A DNA stretch of 64,000 nt from Fratercula arctica (lineage: Eukaryota > Chordata > Aves > Charadriiformes > Alcidae): NCBI GenBank assembly GCA_947846985.1, contig CANTUZ010000025.1:6694100-6758099 (forward strand). Direction: 5' to 3'. Position 1 is the stretch's first letter. Every line of letters begins with the position of its first letter. Position numbers and translations under genes: made by a program. Below, in pieces: positions 9,004 through 21,677 of the stretch. The notes beneath the pieces were generated by a model. The model was given only the letters and a program-made list of their open reading frames with translations, searched no databases and was not told where the DNA came from.

Positions 9004-11464
9004 GACACGGACTGATGGGTGGTGATTGTGTAAGCCTTGTTTTCTCAGAAGATCAGGCCAGCGTAGCATACCCAGCAATGGGCTCTGGGACTGCTACTTT
9101 AGTCACTGGCACTAGCTCAGGCTCTGCTTCTTGTATTCCAAGGTTTACTTTCAGCATCTGTTCTACAAATTTGCTCCATGCCTGACATTACTGAAAGGAA
9201 ACCTATTGATACTATAAGTGAGTTGTCATTCAAGTTCCTGTTGGTAATTTCTTGTCATCATATTATGGCAAATCCTTTCTGTTTAATTGTATCAAAGTTA
9301 TATTCCGTATGTTTACTGTCATATATTGCTACTTTTATTACAGAATCAGGACCTATGTCTGGGAAAAACCTCAACAGATCAGGCAGAACATCCCATTCTC
9401 CCAGAGCATAATCCACTGCAGGTAACCTGTTCCTGACAGATGTCCCTGCCATCTCTTTTCTGAAGTGTCCAACAACAGAGATGCCTCAGTCCCGTTAGGT
9501 AAACTATTACACTGCCTAGTTTTCTTTGCTACGGGAAGGTGTTTATTTGTGTCTAACTTATTTACCTGCTACAGTTTCAATACTGGGTGAAGTCCTTTGG
9601 ATTTATATTGGTTACAATCTGTGATATTAGCAGGGAATAATAAATTGGGAGAGGATGGATGCCTGGAAGCCTGGCATGCTTAGAGAGTCTTTCCAAGGAA
9701 AGTGGCTATACAGAAGACAGTGAAGAGTGATGCTGTGGGAAGAAATGGAGATGCTGCAATGGCTGCCAAGGCCAGAAGGGAGGGGTGAGCTGCAATGGGG
9801 TAACAAATGATACTGCAATTGTAGGCCAGAATCTTGAAGGCAAGTATATGAATGATCTCAACTATAAAAAAGCACTCAGGCCTCATCTCGTCATCATCAG
9901 AAATATTGTGTTTTCTCAGGTTTATGTATCCAAGAGTAAGTAAAGACTCTGGGATTTAGCATAAAGGACAGCCTTTCAGTTCAGTACAGGATATCAGGGT
10001 AAGAACAGCTCATTCCTGAGGAGAGCAGGGGTGGCTGGGGCTCCTAAGTTACTAGGGATGGGGCAGCTAAGCAGTGACAAGAAAAGCACTGGGAAGAAGG
10101 AAATAATGAAGAAACAATGGCACAGTGTTTGTAGAGTCATCTGTGGGGGATGGAGAGACAGTAGTGACATAATGTATTAATTAGAAGCTTTAAGCCTGTT
10201 TTATTGGAACAAATGAGTCAGGAGGGTCAAAGTTATTTATTTATATGACCCACTGTACGCTACTGAATAGTTAAAGTCTGACCATTCAGAGACACCCAAA
10301 TGTACTTCAACAAACACCCACATTTTAAAAAAAAAAAAAAACAACCCAGAAGTTTAAACCTTTATTAGCCACAAAGAAAAGAAAAAAACAGGGAAAGTGG
10401 TTGAGTGAGATTTTAATCACATCTCTTATTTCCTTTCCCCATAGCTGCAGTAGTGGTTGTTGGTTTTGTTTTGTTTCTTATAATAAAGGAAACTTGTATT
10501 TGGCAGCCTTTTAGGTACTAGTAAAGATGGTAATGACTGCTCTTTTTGGATGAAGGAGAAGTTAAGATGATGAGACAGAGCTGCTGTTATTACTGTTGTG
10601 GGAAAAGCCTGAATCTGCCTCCTCAATGATAAATTAAGACAAGAACACACAAAAGGGGAAAGAAAAAAAAAAAAGACAAGTTAGAAAATGCACCTTCTGT
10701 TTCTGCTCCTGACTTTAATTTACAATGTTGTTGCTAGAGGAGACTAAGCATAGCACATGGTGACTCCAAGGTTTGGCTTTTGCAAGCATTGAGCTGGTTT
10801 AAGGCATTGCTTTCCTCTGGCTCCCTGTTTTAGACTTGCATCAATGCTGCCAAAAGAGTGACCTGGCCAGCTAAGACGTAAGCTTAAGGCATAGGAAGAG
10901 GAGCAGAAAGAAGATACACATTGGGGAAGAAAAGGGGCACAAGTGAAAAGATGTGATGGCAGGAATGCAAGTTGTCTTCCAGCAGCTGTGTTTGCTGAAG
11001 CTCTCGGCACTGCTCTTTTCAGGGTGTTTCTTAGGACTGAGAAAAGGAGATCCGGAGGGCTCACAGTGGATCTACTTGTTTGCCACACAGTCCTTTCATG
11101 GTCCTTGTATGGGTACCCAAAGACTTTTCTAGTTTTAATCTTTTCTGACTTTTATAGACAATACTGTTTTACAGCCTCTGCTCAACACTGATGTTTCCTG
11201 GCTGTCTTTTCCCTGTCTGAGCTTCTCTCAGGGCATGTGCCTTTGAATATCAGATAATTGGATAATCTGAGCTGCTGTTCCTGTTATAGTTTGAGAGCCA
11301 TGCATAATTTCAAATACCATGATTTACTGTGCTACTCACTGTGTTTTCTTTAAAGAACCATTACACTTTTATTTGAGCTGGAATGGATACAGGATAAACA
11401 TCAACTAGCCCTCATTAACCACTTTCTTCCTTGCCTTGGAAGGAAAACCTAATTTTATAAGAAA
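9004..11464. other. Unique intergenic or intronic DNA
   Basis: No conserved coding frame, RNA gene or clear repeat is seen. The short frames have no recognisable domains. There are small A-rich runs near 10328 and 10663. Confidence 0.5.
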
Positions 11465-11679
11465 ATCATAGAAGCATAGAATGGTTTGAGTTGGAAGGGA
11501 CCTTAAAGATCATCTAGTTCCAACCCCCCTGCCATGGGCAGGGACATCTTTCACTAGATCAGGTTGCTCAAAGCCCCATCCAACCTGGCTTTGAACACTT
11601 CCAGGGATGGGGCATCCACAACTTTGCTGGGCAACCTGTTCCAGTGTCTCACCACCTTCATAGTAAAGAATTTAATGAA
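11465..11679 (-). mobile_element. CR1 LINE 3' fragment
   Basis: The plus strand shows the reverse complement of a CR1 3' end: ATCATAGAAGCATAGAATGG, then CCTTAAAGATCATCTAGTTCC, then the last codons of ORF2. Only about 215 bases remain, the usual 5'-truncated state. Confidence 0.9.
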
Positions 11680-14600
11680 AGTTTATTTTGTGTTTATTTT
11701 GTTGTGTCTCTTTTAGGACCAAATGACCTCTCTACCTTTCTCTGTTCCCTGGTGTTCAAAACAGTTGGTCTGACTGGGCTTCTACATGGGAGCCCAAGCC
11801 CCTGTGTTTCTTTTCAGCCAGCAGCAAATGTTCTCTTAACCTACATTTAATTATATATCCCATACTACAGTCTACTTAGTTCCCATCTTTACCATACAGT
11901 TTCAGATTAACTGCATAACTTCTTCATACTGACTGAGCTAGACTTGTACTTCGGACAACTTGGGACATAAGTTTCTGCCCCTCAGCCCAGAGCCTTGATG
12001 AGAGGCCTAGCCCCTTCACTCCGTTGTGCTTGTATGCAAAACCAGCTGATTTTGTATGAAAATATTTGAAGAAAACCAAAGACTTTTTTTGGTTTTATTC
12101 AAATTTCTTCTTCACTTTGGAAATAAAAACTGTTTCAGTGACATTAGATAGAAATGTAAACAAAATTGTTTTATTTTTTGTTTTTCCTTCTCAAAGGTCA
12201 GAGGAAAACATTTTTATTTCATTATGAAAACAAAATTTTGTGAATCTTTAAAATAACATTTTCCTTGTGAAATACTGACCAGTTTCAAATTTATTTTGCT
12301 GGAATAATGTGGCTTTTAAAGAGCAAAGAAGCAAATGGGAGCTATTGTGCCTTCGACCTATGAGACAAAAGGTTTTGGGTGCCCAGGAAGAATTAATTGG
12401 TGCCTGAATAAGGGCTAAGGACTGTTTTGTAATTAAATCTCCCACTGCCTTGAAAGAAGCTGTTTCTCCAATTTAGCCACATGAATACATTTTACCACCT
12501 ATGAACTCTATCAGTGAGAGGAGCTGTAGCCTGGAAGGAAATGGAAGGTGTGGCTGTAGAGGGGCAGGAAACTGCTGGGTGAGAATCTGCAGTGATGAGT
12601 TTGTTGCAGACAGACTGATGGCTCAGAAATACATTCTAAATAATTTTAATGGACTGTAGTCAATGATGGATGTGTGAAGCAAATCAAGAGAAAGGAAGGT
12701 TGAAAAAATGTAGGCTATGCTGTAACGCAAATGCATTTTCATGATGATGCATCTCTACAGTTGTGAAACACTGAGATTCTTGGGGAGGACATGGTGAGTA
12801 TGAAAGACAAGTGAAACATTAAACCTTTCAGAGCACAGCAGCAAGAGATAAGCACTTTGTTTCAGTCTTTCTTCGTGTTCTACTTTCCCCGCTTTTTTTG
12901 TCTTCCTAATTTGGTTACTGTTTTCCTCTTTCCTCTCTAATTCTATCACTTTTATTCTTGTTGCTTGGCCTTCTTTGGGCTCACCAGTTAAAATCTAGCT
13001 ACACTATTGGATTAAAAAAAAGGGATTTTCTCTACTACATTTTCCTTAAAATGTTTTTGGTTTGTGACAAAATTGAACTGGAATTTTGACCCTAAAATAT
13101 TTTTTTAAATTTCCAAATTGTTTTCTCCCTTGCTCATAAGTATATATATTATACAGATAAAGATATTTTAATTTCTTATCTTCTTCCCTCAAAAATCATT
13201 AAAATTTAAATCAAAGCAATAATCTCTGTGCATTTATCTTTGACCAGCTCTTCTCTGCATACTTTTTACTTCCATTTTCTTTCATTTTGCAATTGGCATT
13301 TCCAATTGCAAGGATATTTCTGATTTCTAGCTACAACTCCCAGTTCCTGTGAGACCTTTTTGATTCCAATGTGAAGGCATCTCTGAAAGGGGCATTATTT
13401 ACAACCTCTTGTAAGCTCTTGCAATAACAATAGGGAGGGAAATAATATTCTGAGTATATTCCAGTGTTCAGCAAGTACATAGATTTGTACCTCAATCAAA
13501 GTAGTGTCTGGAGCAGCACAGATGATACCCTGAAATATATGGGTCTGGTTGAATCACTGCATTGTTTCTTCTTTTTAACTTGTTGTTGTTGTTGTTAAAG
13601 GAAATAGAGCAAATTGTGTAATTAATTTGTAATATATATGTGGTATATTTTCTTTTCCAATATAGTGATTTTGTTCAGTAACAACTTGTACTGTTCTCAC
13701 TAACGTTGTTGGTATGTGCATTCTGTTTGCTTCCTGATAGAAAGATGAGATGAGGAAGGAGCAGGAGAGACTGACGGCAGTCTGCATTCTGGAGGTAGCA
13801 ATTTGGCTGCTAGAGAGGGCACTAAGGAGGTCTGTTTACATCAAAACTGAATTCTAACTCAGGGTTTTTTTTAGTTAACAGTTTTATATAGACATAAAGT
13901 ACAGACATGGCATTGTGCAACTTTCATAAATCAAGTAGTTGAAGGCATTCCTTATTTCAGTTTCAAAAGCATACACCCAAAACCCAGAAATTAAACGAGT
14001 TGCAGATACATTCCAGATAATCTTCTGATTTCAGATTTTAGTTCCAGTTCCTGTAATGCTTCCCAAATGTTCTACCTTAATATTGATTCTCTATTTTGGC
14101 ATGAATAATTAATCAGTTTGGGAGGAATCTCAAGTGGTATTTCCAGTAAAAGAAGAAAATGAAGATGTAGCTAGGTATTTTTTAATACAATCCAGTGCTT
14201 TTAGAGAGGCTGAGTGTATTTCTTTGAGTATATTTGAACTCAAGTAATGGGAGCAAGTTTCTCTGTTCTCAGTTACAAGCCTTTTTCAGCACAGACAGCC
14301 CAAAAGCTGCTTTAGTTTTGTTCATGGTAGTGTTCCTGCCGCTGTTTCTCTGGTCATGTCTTGCTTTTTTTTTTGCGGACTTGTTTGTCTGCATCTGCAG
14401 AGTTTCTCTTCACTGCACTGTTTGTTAAAAACATGTATACATATGCATGCCTACACACATACTGTTCTGCATTCAAATAAATCCCATACAGCTGTGCTAT
14501 TTACCACACTCAAGGAGAACCCATGGGACTCTCCAGCTCAGCTGTTGCCCCACCCTCAGTGTGGCTTAGTCCCTGGGGGACTGATTTTCTGCAGTTTTAG

Positions 14601-16015
14601 CCATCACTAAACAAAGGAGTCCCTCTAAATTGGTTCCTCAAATAGGCTGAGTGGAAGATAATTAGCATGCCAGCAACTTCAGCAAAGTGCTGCAATTGCC
14701 CACAGATCAAAGACATTAATTGGGAACTTAGCTGATGGAGAACTATAGAATATTTTTATGGCTTTATCGTAGGAAACTGAGTAAACTACAAGGGTTTAGT
14801 TCTACTTCTGGAATTGCTCTTCAGTGAGCACTGGATTGTCTAAACACCACATATTTTAATGACATTTTTAAGGAAAAAATTCAACTCAACTTTTCTAGTT
14901 TTTCTTTTCCTATTGAGTGTCTAATGAGATTGATCAATATTTTAATTATTTAAGTCTGAAGTTTTTTGTTGAAGTGCAGACAGATAGTGTCTAAAGATAG
15001 AATTTATGTCCCAGACTGTCAATGTCGTATTAGTTTCCAGAGATATATAGATGGTTATGGTGTGTTAAGACTGAAGTGCATTACCTTGAGGTTTGCTACA
15101 GGGAGTCCTGCTTTGGCAGACTCTTCCCTTTGCTTAAAGTTTCAAGAGTCCAAAATGCCTTTATTAGTTTTGTTTTGTTTTGCTTTGCTTTGTTTTCTAC
15201 TGCAATTTTAAATTTAGAAAGGACATCTTGTAGGTTCTTTTCTGCTGGATCCCATATCTGACAGCCTTTTTTTGTGACACACATTTGAAATGTATACAGA
15301 GTTTTCCTTCCCTGGCACAGAACACTCCTCATGGCTGGGTTTACTTTCTTCTCTGGCTCTCAAATGAAGAAGTACTTTTGTCAATGATGCAACTTATCAG
15401 CTACCTTGAAACTGCTTAGACAAGCAGTCGTTTAAACAATTTTATTTACAGAGATTTAGCAATACATATAAAATGCATATTGATCACTACCAGTAGAGTG
15501 AGTAGAATATGCAGTGTAAGCAGATGCAGGTGATAGTAGCAGAGGAGACAAATCTACTACTATAACCTACTGCAGAGCTCCTGTAGAGTCACTGCTTTCT
15601 ATTACAAGCTGCTCTTCTCCTGACAGAGGTGGGCCAGGTGGTGCTAGACCATTAGCTTTATCCTGGTTACATGCCAGACTATGTAGCAATGAAGTGGCAC
15701 ACTTGCAAGAATACTTTTTCTTTCCCAGAGTAGTACAAGGAAGTGAAAGGGAAGAATCAGAGGACTACGGATCTCTGATGATGTGGTTTCCAGCCTGTTG
15801 TTGGGAATAATAGCTACATACTGCTCCAATTGTGTAGGTTGTGTCAAGGTCAGAACTGTCTTTTGCTTCTTGATAAAAAATAATTCAGAAACTGAGATGG
15901 AAAGGGACTTTTCCCAACAGTAAGAGAAATTTTCCAATGGTGGCATCTGGTTCATGCTTTCTTAGCAAAGTAAATTGTGCTCTGCACAAATCTTGGCTAC
16001 TTTAATCTGAGGTCT
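11680..16015. other. Unique DNA without recognisable gene
   Basis: AT-rich sequence. The short open frames on both strands carry no domain that I recognise. A (GTT)n-like run lies near 13580. Nothing here supports an exon by eye. Confidence 0.5.
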
Positions 16016-17376
16016 TGTAGTGGTTTAACCCCAGCTGGCAACTAAGCACCACACAGCTGCTCGCTCGCTCCCCCCAGTTGGGATGGGGGAGAGAATAAGA
16101 AGAGTAAAAGCGAGAAAACTCATGGGTTGAGATAAAGACAGTTTAACAGGTAAGGCAAAAGCCACACATGCAAGCAAAGCAAAACAAGGAATTCATTCAC
16201 TGCTTTCCATTGGCAGGCAGGTGTTCAGCCATCTCCAGGAAAGCAGAGCTCCATCATGCATAACGGTTACTTGGGAAGACAAAACACCATAACTCCAAAC
16301 ATACCTCCTTCCTTCTTCTTTCCCCAGCTTATATGCTGAGCATGACGTCATATGGTATGGAATATCTCTTTGGTCAGCTGTCCCAACTTCTTGTGCATCC
16401 CCAGCCTACTCGTTGGCAGGGTGGTGTGAGAAGCAGAAAAAGCCTTGACTCTGTGTAAGCGCTGCTCAGCATAATGAAAACATCCCTGTATTATTGTGGG
16501 AATTTTGTAGATAAGAGGTTAACAATGCTGATGACTGCTTATCTCCTGTGGAAACCCTGTGGGGGGAGAGCCAACAGGTCAGTGTGAAAAACAGCCGGAG
16601 GAGGGAGTCTTGTGGCTGTAGGACGGCCCTGGTTTGGCTCAAAGTCGCAGGAGCGAAGGAATAAACAGATAAATGGCTTCAGCACAGAATCTTGTAGGCC
16701 ATGGTGCCCGGAGTGAGACCTTTTGTTTAATTATCCACAAAATGAATATTGAAGTTGACACCCCTAAGTATGATAATGAGCAAAAAGAACATGCTAAACA
16801 TATATGACTATAGCACCCGACTCTCCACCCAAATCATGCTAAAACGTCACCCCAGGGAAGGGATCAGATAAGGTTAGGATATAGGGGGCAATACAGAGGG
16901 TACTTAGGTATAGGTATACACCTACACACCTATACACATACACATGATCGAGAGATGCCTCCGAGGAAGAAGAAACTTGAGACCTAGAAGGGACAGTCAA
17001 CGGGCTGTGCCCCTCTTCCTCTACCAAGACAGGGATGCCTTCTTGGTAAACATTGCACCTTCACCTCTTGGTGAAAGAACTCCCAGGATAGCATTAATTA
17101 ATTTATTCATTTACTCATTTATTTTGCTAGCATTATTGTAGTATATTAGCGCTATTGCAGCTAGTGCATTTATCAATGGCAATCCCAAATCTGTTATACC
17201 TGTCACTTCAATAAATCATTTTATCTTTTCAACTTTGCTAACTGTCTCAGTGAAAGTCCTTTGCGGGGCTCTGAAATAGGCAAACATTGAACTGTTTCGG
17301 CAAAGGCCCTTAGCAGGGCTCTGAAACAGGAAATAATTTACCTTTACACCTTTGTGATGCTGTCAAAACCAGCACA
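16016..17376 (-). mobile_element. Solo LTR (TGTGCTGGTTTTG type), split by a second LTR
   Basis: The plus strand starts TGTAGTGGTTTAACCCC and ends AAAACCAGCACA, the reverse complement of a common bird LTR that begins TGTGCTGGTTTTG. The 5-bp duplication GGTCT flanks it (16011-16015 and 17377-17381). Its middle is interrupted at 16495-17348 by another LTR, leaving about 480 bases on one side and 28 on the other. Confidence 0.85.
16495..17348 (+). mobile_element. Inner LTR-like insert
   Basis: Starts TGTGGGAATTTTG and ends TTTACCTTTACA, about 854 bases, inside the LTR of 16016-17376. It has AATAAATC near 17209 and, near its end, two imperfect direct units (TTTGCGGGGCTCTGAAATAGG / TTAGCAGGGCTCTGAAACAGG, shown in part). 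I do not see a matching target duplication, so the exact ends are less certain. The family was not recognised. Confidence 0.6.
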
Positions 17377-17381
17377 GGTCT

Positions 17382-18114
17382 CCAGAGAATTGACCCATCC
17401 CCAGCAGAGAAAGGCAGCATTTATATTTTTCTGAAGTATTTCAGCTACCAGGCGTCCTTCAATCTGTTCCACCTCTTACCGTGGCATAGCCATCGCATCC
17501 CTTCTGTCCTTTCACTAGGACTAAGGCTGAGGATGAGATGGGTCATTATGGCAGCCCTTTACTGACTATGGATTTCTATACAAGGAAAATTATTTCTGTA
17601 AAAAGTGATTCTTCCTGGAACCATGTAAACACAGATGTTGTAGTGGCAGAGAAACATACACTACTGAGGAATGAGACGGCACTGTGGATTATCATAATTT
17701 TCTTTCCCATTAGTGCCCTCCAAAAGAAAGATATTAAATACTGAAATACAAGAGAGAACATAATGGAGAGTTAGGATATGATTGGCACCTGGCTCTACAG
17801 TCATTATACTGTGTAATGGAAGGATGCAAGAACGTGAGGAAAAATGACTAAGGAACAAAATTTCCCAGCTGAATTATAGTACTTTCTTGTAGGGAGTATC
17901 GTCTGATTCTCCCACCAACATTGGGGGATCCAAAATTGTTTCCATCATTTCAAGTGCAGAAAGGATTATTTAATTGTTGAAGTGTCTCCAAATGGATCAT
18001 CCTGACAGGATGCTTCAGCTGATAGATATGGCTGGAGTTTCCTAAAATACGATCTTAGGCATCTAAGCGTTCACTGGAAAGTTTGAATACATCCTCCTGT
18101 TCTTAGCACACCTA

Positions 18115-18149
<35 letters not shown>

Positions 18150-19212
18150 TCTGTCTATTTTAATCCTTCTCTGCAGTATTTTAAAAAGTATTTGCTACAT
18201 TTTCTGCAGATTTTAAAGTCTCCAGTTAGGATCAGTAACAGGCACTACCCCAAAATATATCAAAACAGTCCTGAATTCACTGACTGAACTCCCAATGGTG
18301 CAAGGCTATTTGTGCCAGCAGTAAGATTCTTGCAGGACTGTGTCCTTAGACAAGAAGTAATATATCAAATAGAATAAAAGAAAGGAACCGGTGAAATATA
18401 AGTGGTCTTACCATACATTTGTTTCTATTGTTAATATATAGAGATGAAGATGTTAATGGAATCTAAAGGACTACATTTTTGGCTACGGTATGACAAGTTT
18501 TATGTATGAGCTGTATGTAATTGTATTGAAAATAGGCTTTGCTTTGAGAACATTTTTGGCTCCACTGTGCAATAACACAAAGGGCCTTTGTTATGCTCTC
18601 AGCAGTTATTGACATATTGCAAAGGACTTACTAAAGGACATCTGATGGTATTCATCCACTAACTCAAATTTAAATGTAGTGACTTACGTTCATGCAAATC
18701 ATAATTACTAATATGATCAACCAGACAAAGATTTCTGAAACTAGAAATGGGCTTGCTCTACAGATTCAGACCTGGAAGAGCAGTGCAGAGTGGGGTTTCA
18801 GATCCAGGGCTTTGAATGAGCCAGAATGAAAAATGTGACAAAAGGTTTTGCATAATTCACACCAATTATAATCACATTCAATTGAATGGAAAAATAGGTT
18901 CTTGGTCTCTTAAATGGAAAAAAAGGTCACGGAGAGCAGAGGGAGCTAACTGGCTGTTGAGAAGAAAGGAATCCCAGGGCAAAGCAGGTTTGTGAACCTC
19001 TGCCAGAAGCTCCTACAGGACGTTATGAAACTAGGTAAGGGGACTGTGCTTTCCTCTGGCTCACCTAAAATTACATTAAAGGATTACTTACGTAAATCCT
19101 GCTTCCCCCAAATTTTCCCTGCCTGACCTGTGGGACTTAGGAAACATCCAACATCAACTTTCTGGTTTACTTCAAACTCAGCATGACCATGGACAAGCTC
19201 TTTAGGGCCATA
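17382..19212. other. Unique DNA with a 27-A run
   Basis: No gene seen. A homopolymer of 27 A occurs at 18120-18146. The bases before it do not look like a processed gene copy. Confidence 0.5.
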
Positions 19213-19700
19213 TTCATAGAATCATAGCATAGTTTGGGTTAGAAGGGACATTTAAAGGTCATCTAGTCCAACCCCCCTGACATGGGCAGGGACATCTTCC
19301 ACTAGATCAGGTTGCTCAGAGCCCCATCCAACCTGACCTTGAATGTTTCCAGGGATGGGGCATCTACCACCTCTCCGAGCAACCTGTTCCAGTGTTTCAC
19401 CACCCTCATTGTAAAAAATTTCTTCCTTATATTTAGTCTAAATCTACCCTCTTTCAGTTTAAAACCATTACCCCTTGACCTATCACTACAGGCCCTAATA
19501 AAAAGTTTGTCCCCATCTTTCTGATAAGCCCCCTTTAAGTACTGGAAGGCTGCAATAATGTCTCCTTGGAGCCTTCTCTTCTCCAGGCTGAACAACCCCA
19601 ACTCTCTCAGCCTGTCCTCATAGGAGAGGTGTTTCATCCCTCTGATCATTTTTGTGGCCGTTCGCTGGACCCATTCCAACAGGACCATGTCTTTCCTGAA

Positions 19701-20021
19701 TATCCTGGTTCCGGCAGGGACAGGGTTAAGTATTCCATGCCATGTGAGCCACGCCCACCCTGAGATTAAAAGGAGGGAGGGGGCCGGCGGTCGGGTTTGG
19801 AGCGGGCTGGTGTGTCCCGGGTCCGGACCGGCGGGGAGCGGCGGTTCCGTAATCGCGTTTGTATATTCCTCTGTCCGTGTTAGTGTTGTTGTTTTCTTGT
19901 TCCCTTTGGTGTTCTGTTAAACTGCCTTTGTCTCAACCCAAGAGTTTTGCCTTTTTCTTCTGATCCTTCCCGTACGAGCGACACGTGGTTCTTTGTTGCC
20001 GTCTGAGGCCAAACCATGACA
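19701..20021 (+). mobile_element. 5' LTR of ERVL-like provirus
   Basis: Begins TATCCTGGTTCC (the first dinucleotide changed from TG) and ends AACCATGACA. It is 17 bases shorter than the 3' LTR, mainly because the 3' copy has extra sequence around GGGAAGCACTGAGCGAG. Confidence 0.92.
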
Positions 20022-20029
20022 GTCCTTTT

Positions 20030-20052
20030 TGGTGCCCAACGTGGGGCTCGAA
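20030..20052 (+). promoter_or_regulatory. Primer binding site, tRNA-Lys (CUU) type
   Basis: TGGTGCCCAACGTGGGGC followed by TCGAA lies eight bases after the 5' LTR. It matches the complement of the tRNA-Lys(CUU) 3' end except at the fourth base (T for C). This primer is used by spumaviruses and some betaretroviruses, whereas mammalian ERVL is named for tRNA-Leu. Confidence 0.8.
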
Positions 20053-20125
20053 GGGCTGAGATAACGACAGAATCCAACTAGAGCTTGAAAAAACGACTTT
20101 GTTAGGTAAATAGTCACTGGTCACT

Positions 20126-20446
20126 ATGTTGCTTAGTTTGTTCTCATGGCTGTGTTATGTAAACTCCTATGTGTTTTATGCACTCCCTGTGATGATATTT
20201 GTTACTTCCGGGAGGGGGATGAGGATTATCATTTTACTGTCCTGTGCAATATCGGCTTATGATATGATAACATCACTTGTTAGATGGTTATTTTGGGGCG
20301 TTTATGTGGTATTGCTGTCCTGTCCGTACATTGGGCACCACCTCTCAGAATTCATTAATAATTACACCCAGTCTATGGGGGAAATGGAGGGGGGGACACT
20401 TTCCCCAGCTCTTTTGCCTCCCTTTTCTCCTTTGGGTCAGGTATGA
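20126..20446 (+). CDS. Small hydrophobic leader ORF (106 aa)
   Basis: An intact ORF between the primer site and gag. Residues 2-27, about 33-48 and about 52-67 are hydrophobic (LLSLFSWLCYV, RIIILLSCAISAY, WLFWGVYVVLLSC), so two or three membrane passes are likely; the C-terminal third is polar and proline-rich. The stop TGA (20444-20446) overlaps the gag ATG (20443-20445) as ATGA, which would allow termination-reinitiation. I know of no named gene at this place in ERVL elements. A membrane accessory or leader role is inference. It might also be a chance frame, but its length, composition and exact join with gag argue against that. Confidence 0.55.
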   Translation: MLLSLFSWLCYVNSYVFYALPVMIFVTSGRGMRIIILLSCAISAYDMITSLVRWLFWGVYVVLLSCPYIGHHLSEFINNYTQSMGEMEGGTLSPALLPPFSPLGQV

Positions 20447-21677
20447 CAGCTTTTGAGAATTTTGAATATCCTTGGGATGCTCAAACTAGCATGTTCCTAG
20501 TGTTATGTCTGCTGAATATGTTCCAGGTCTGGTTTAGGGTTAAACGACTATTGAAGACTACCACCCAGAGATCTGCTCCAAGGCTGGACAGTCAGGGGTG
20601 GCATGGCATGTGGGAGAACATGGGCAGGTACTTAGAGAACTTCTCGCCTCCAATGGTCTGGGACTTCACCCCTGAACAATTACAGGACCCTGACAGAGTA
20701 GTAGAATATCTGAAGGGAAAATGCTGTGGCTGTTCTAGAGAGGCACAACTCACCGCACTGTGCTGGGCCCTGGCTAGTGTCTACCAGGCACTGCTCAGTG
20801 CTATGCAGCACCCTCAGGAGAAAGAGACAGAGACCAGACCAGCAGGCACTGCGGCTGCTGCGGCCCCTGCGGCAGGCGCTGCCGCGGCAGGCGCTGCGGC
20901 CCCTGCGACAGGCACTGCGGCTACTGCAACCCCTGCGACAGGCACTGCAGCTACTGCAACCCCTTCAGTGAAGATGTTGTATGTCAACCAAGCAAGTGGA
21001 CCACCATGGAAAGAGGTATCCAGTACCTGAGAGAATTAGCCGTGCGGGAGATGATTTATTATGACTTGGACAACACAGACTTACCCACGGACCCTGATGA
21101 GGTGCACTGCACAAGGCCCATGTGGCGGAAGTTTGTACGGAGCGCACCATCATCATATGCCAACTCACTGGCAGTAATGGAATGGAAAGGGGAAGAAGGA
21201 CCAAGGGTGGATGAGGTGGCTGGCCGGCTCCGGCGATATGAAGAAAGCCTCTCTTCCCCCCTTGTCTCAGCTGTGGAGAAACTGTCCCAGAATGTCCAGC
21301 AACTTGAAGAGAATATGTCCTACTCCCCACCTGTAAGGGCCAGCATCTCAGCTATTAGGAGCAGGCATTTCCCCACTCAAGAGAGAGTCTACAGAGGGTA
21401 CACACCACGAGGCTCCCTGTGGTTCTACCTGCGAGACCATGGAGAGGACATGAGGAAGTGGGATGGACAACCTACTTGGATCCTGCGGGCACGGGTACAG
21501 GAGTTGCAAGGAAGGACAACCACAAAAGGGGATCCCTCCAGGAAAAGTGCCGCCCCAGTTTCCAGTGGGCAGCTCCCCAGACAGAGCATAAGGCCTGATC
21601 TTGCTTCTGATCCTCTTGAAGGAACCTCCAAGTCATTTCTGCAAGAAGTGAGTACCGGATACCATGACCAGTATTAG
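20443..21677 (+). pseudogene. gag: Gag of ERVL-like provirus, in two frames
   Basis: The first part (20443-21030) has a hydrophobic N-terminus (MFLVLCLLNMFQVWF), then FTPEQLQDPDRVVEYLKGKC and a long Ala/Thr/Pro stretch coded by 30-bp tandem units. The second part (21006-21677) is in the -1 frame and carries MERGIQYLRELAV, a helical region (VEKLSQNVQQLEENM) and a basic, proline-rich end. The frame break probably arose in the tandem repeat, since the second frame is open back into it. Gag ends in TAG (21675-21677), after which the pro-pol frame goes on without a shift. No zinc knuckle is seen. Confidence 0.75.
20849..20960 (+). repeat. 30-bp coding minisatellite in gag
   Basis: Units like GCGACAGGCACTGCGGCTAC followed by TGCAACCCCT are repeated about 3.5 times with point changes, coding 10-residue Ala/Thr/Pro blocks. 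Unit number is a likely source of length and frame changes in this gag. Confidence 0.8.

Noticed and set aside
18120..18146. A27 run as the tail of a processed gene copy
   Set aside because: No coding or known small-RNA sequence precedes it and no flanking duplication was found.
21006..21677. Second gag frame as a separate gene with its own start
   Set aside because: The frame is open upstream of the ATG into the tandem repeat, so it reads better as gag continued after a frame change.
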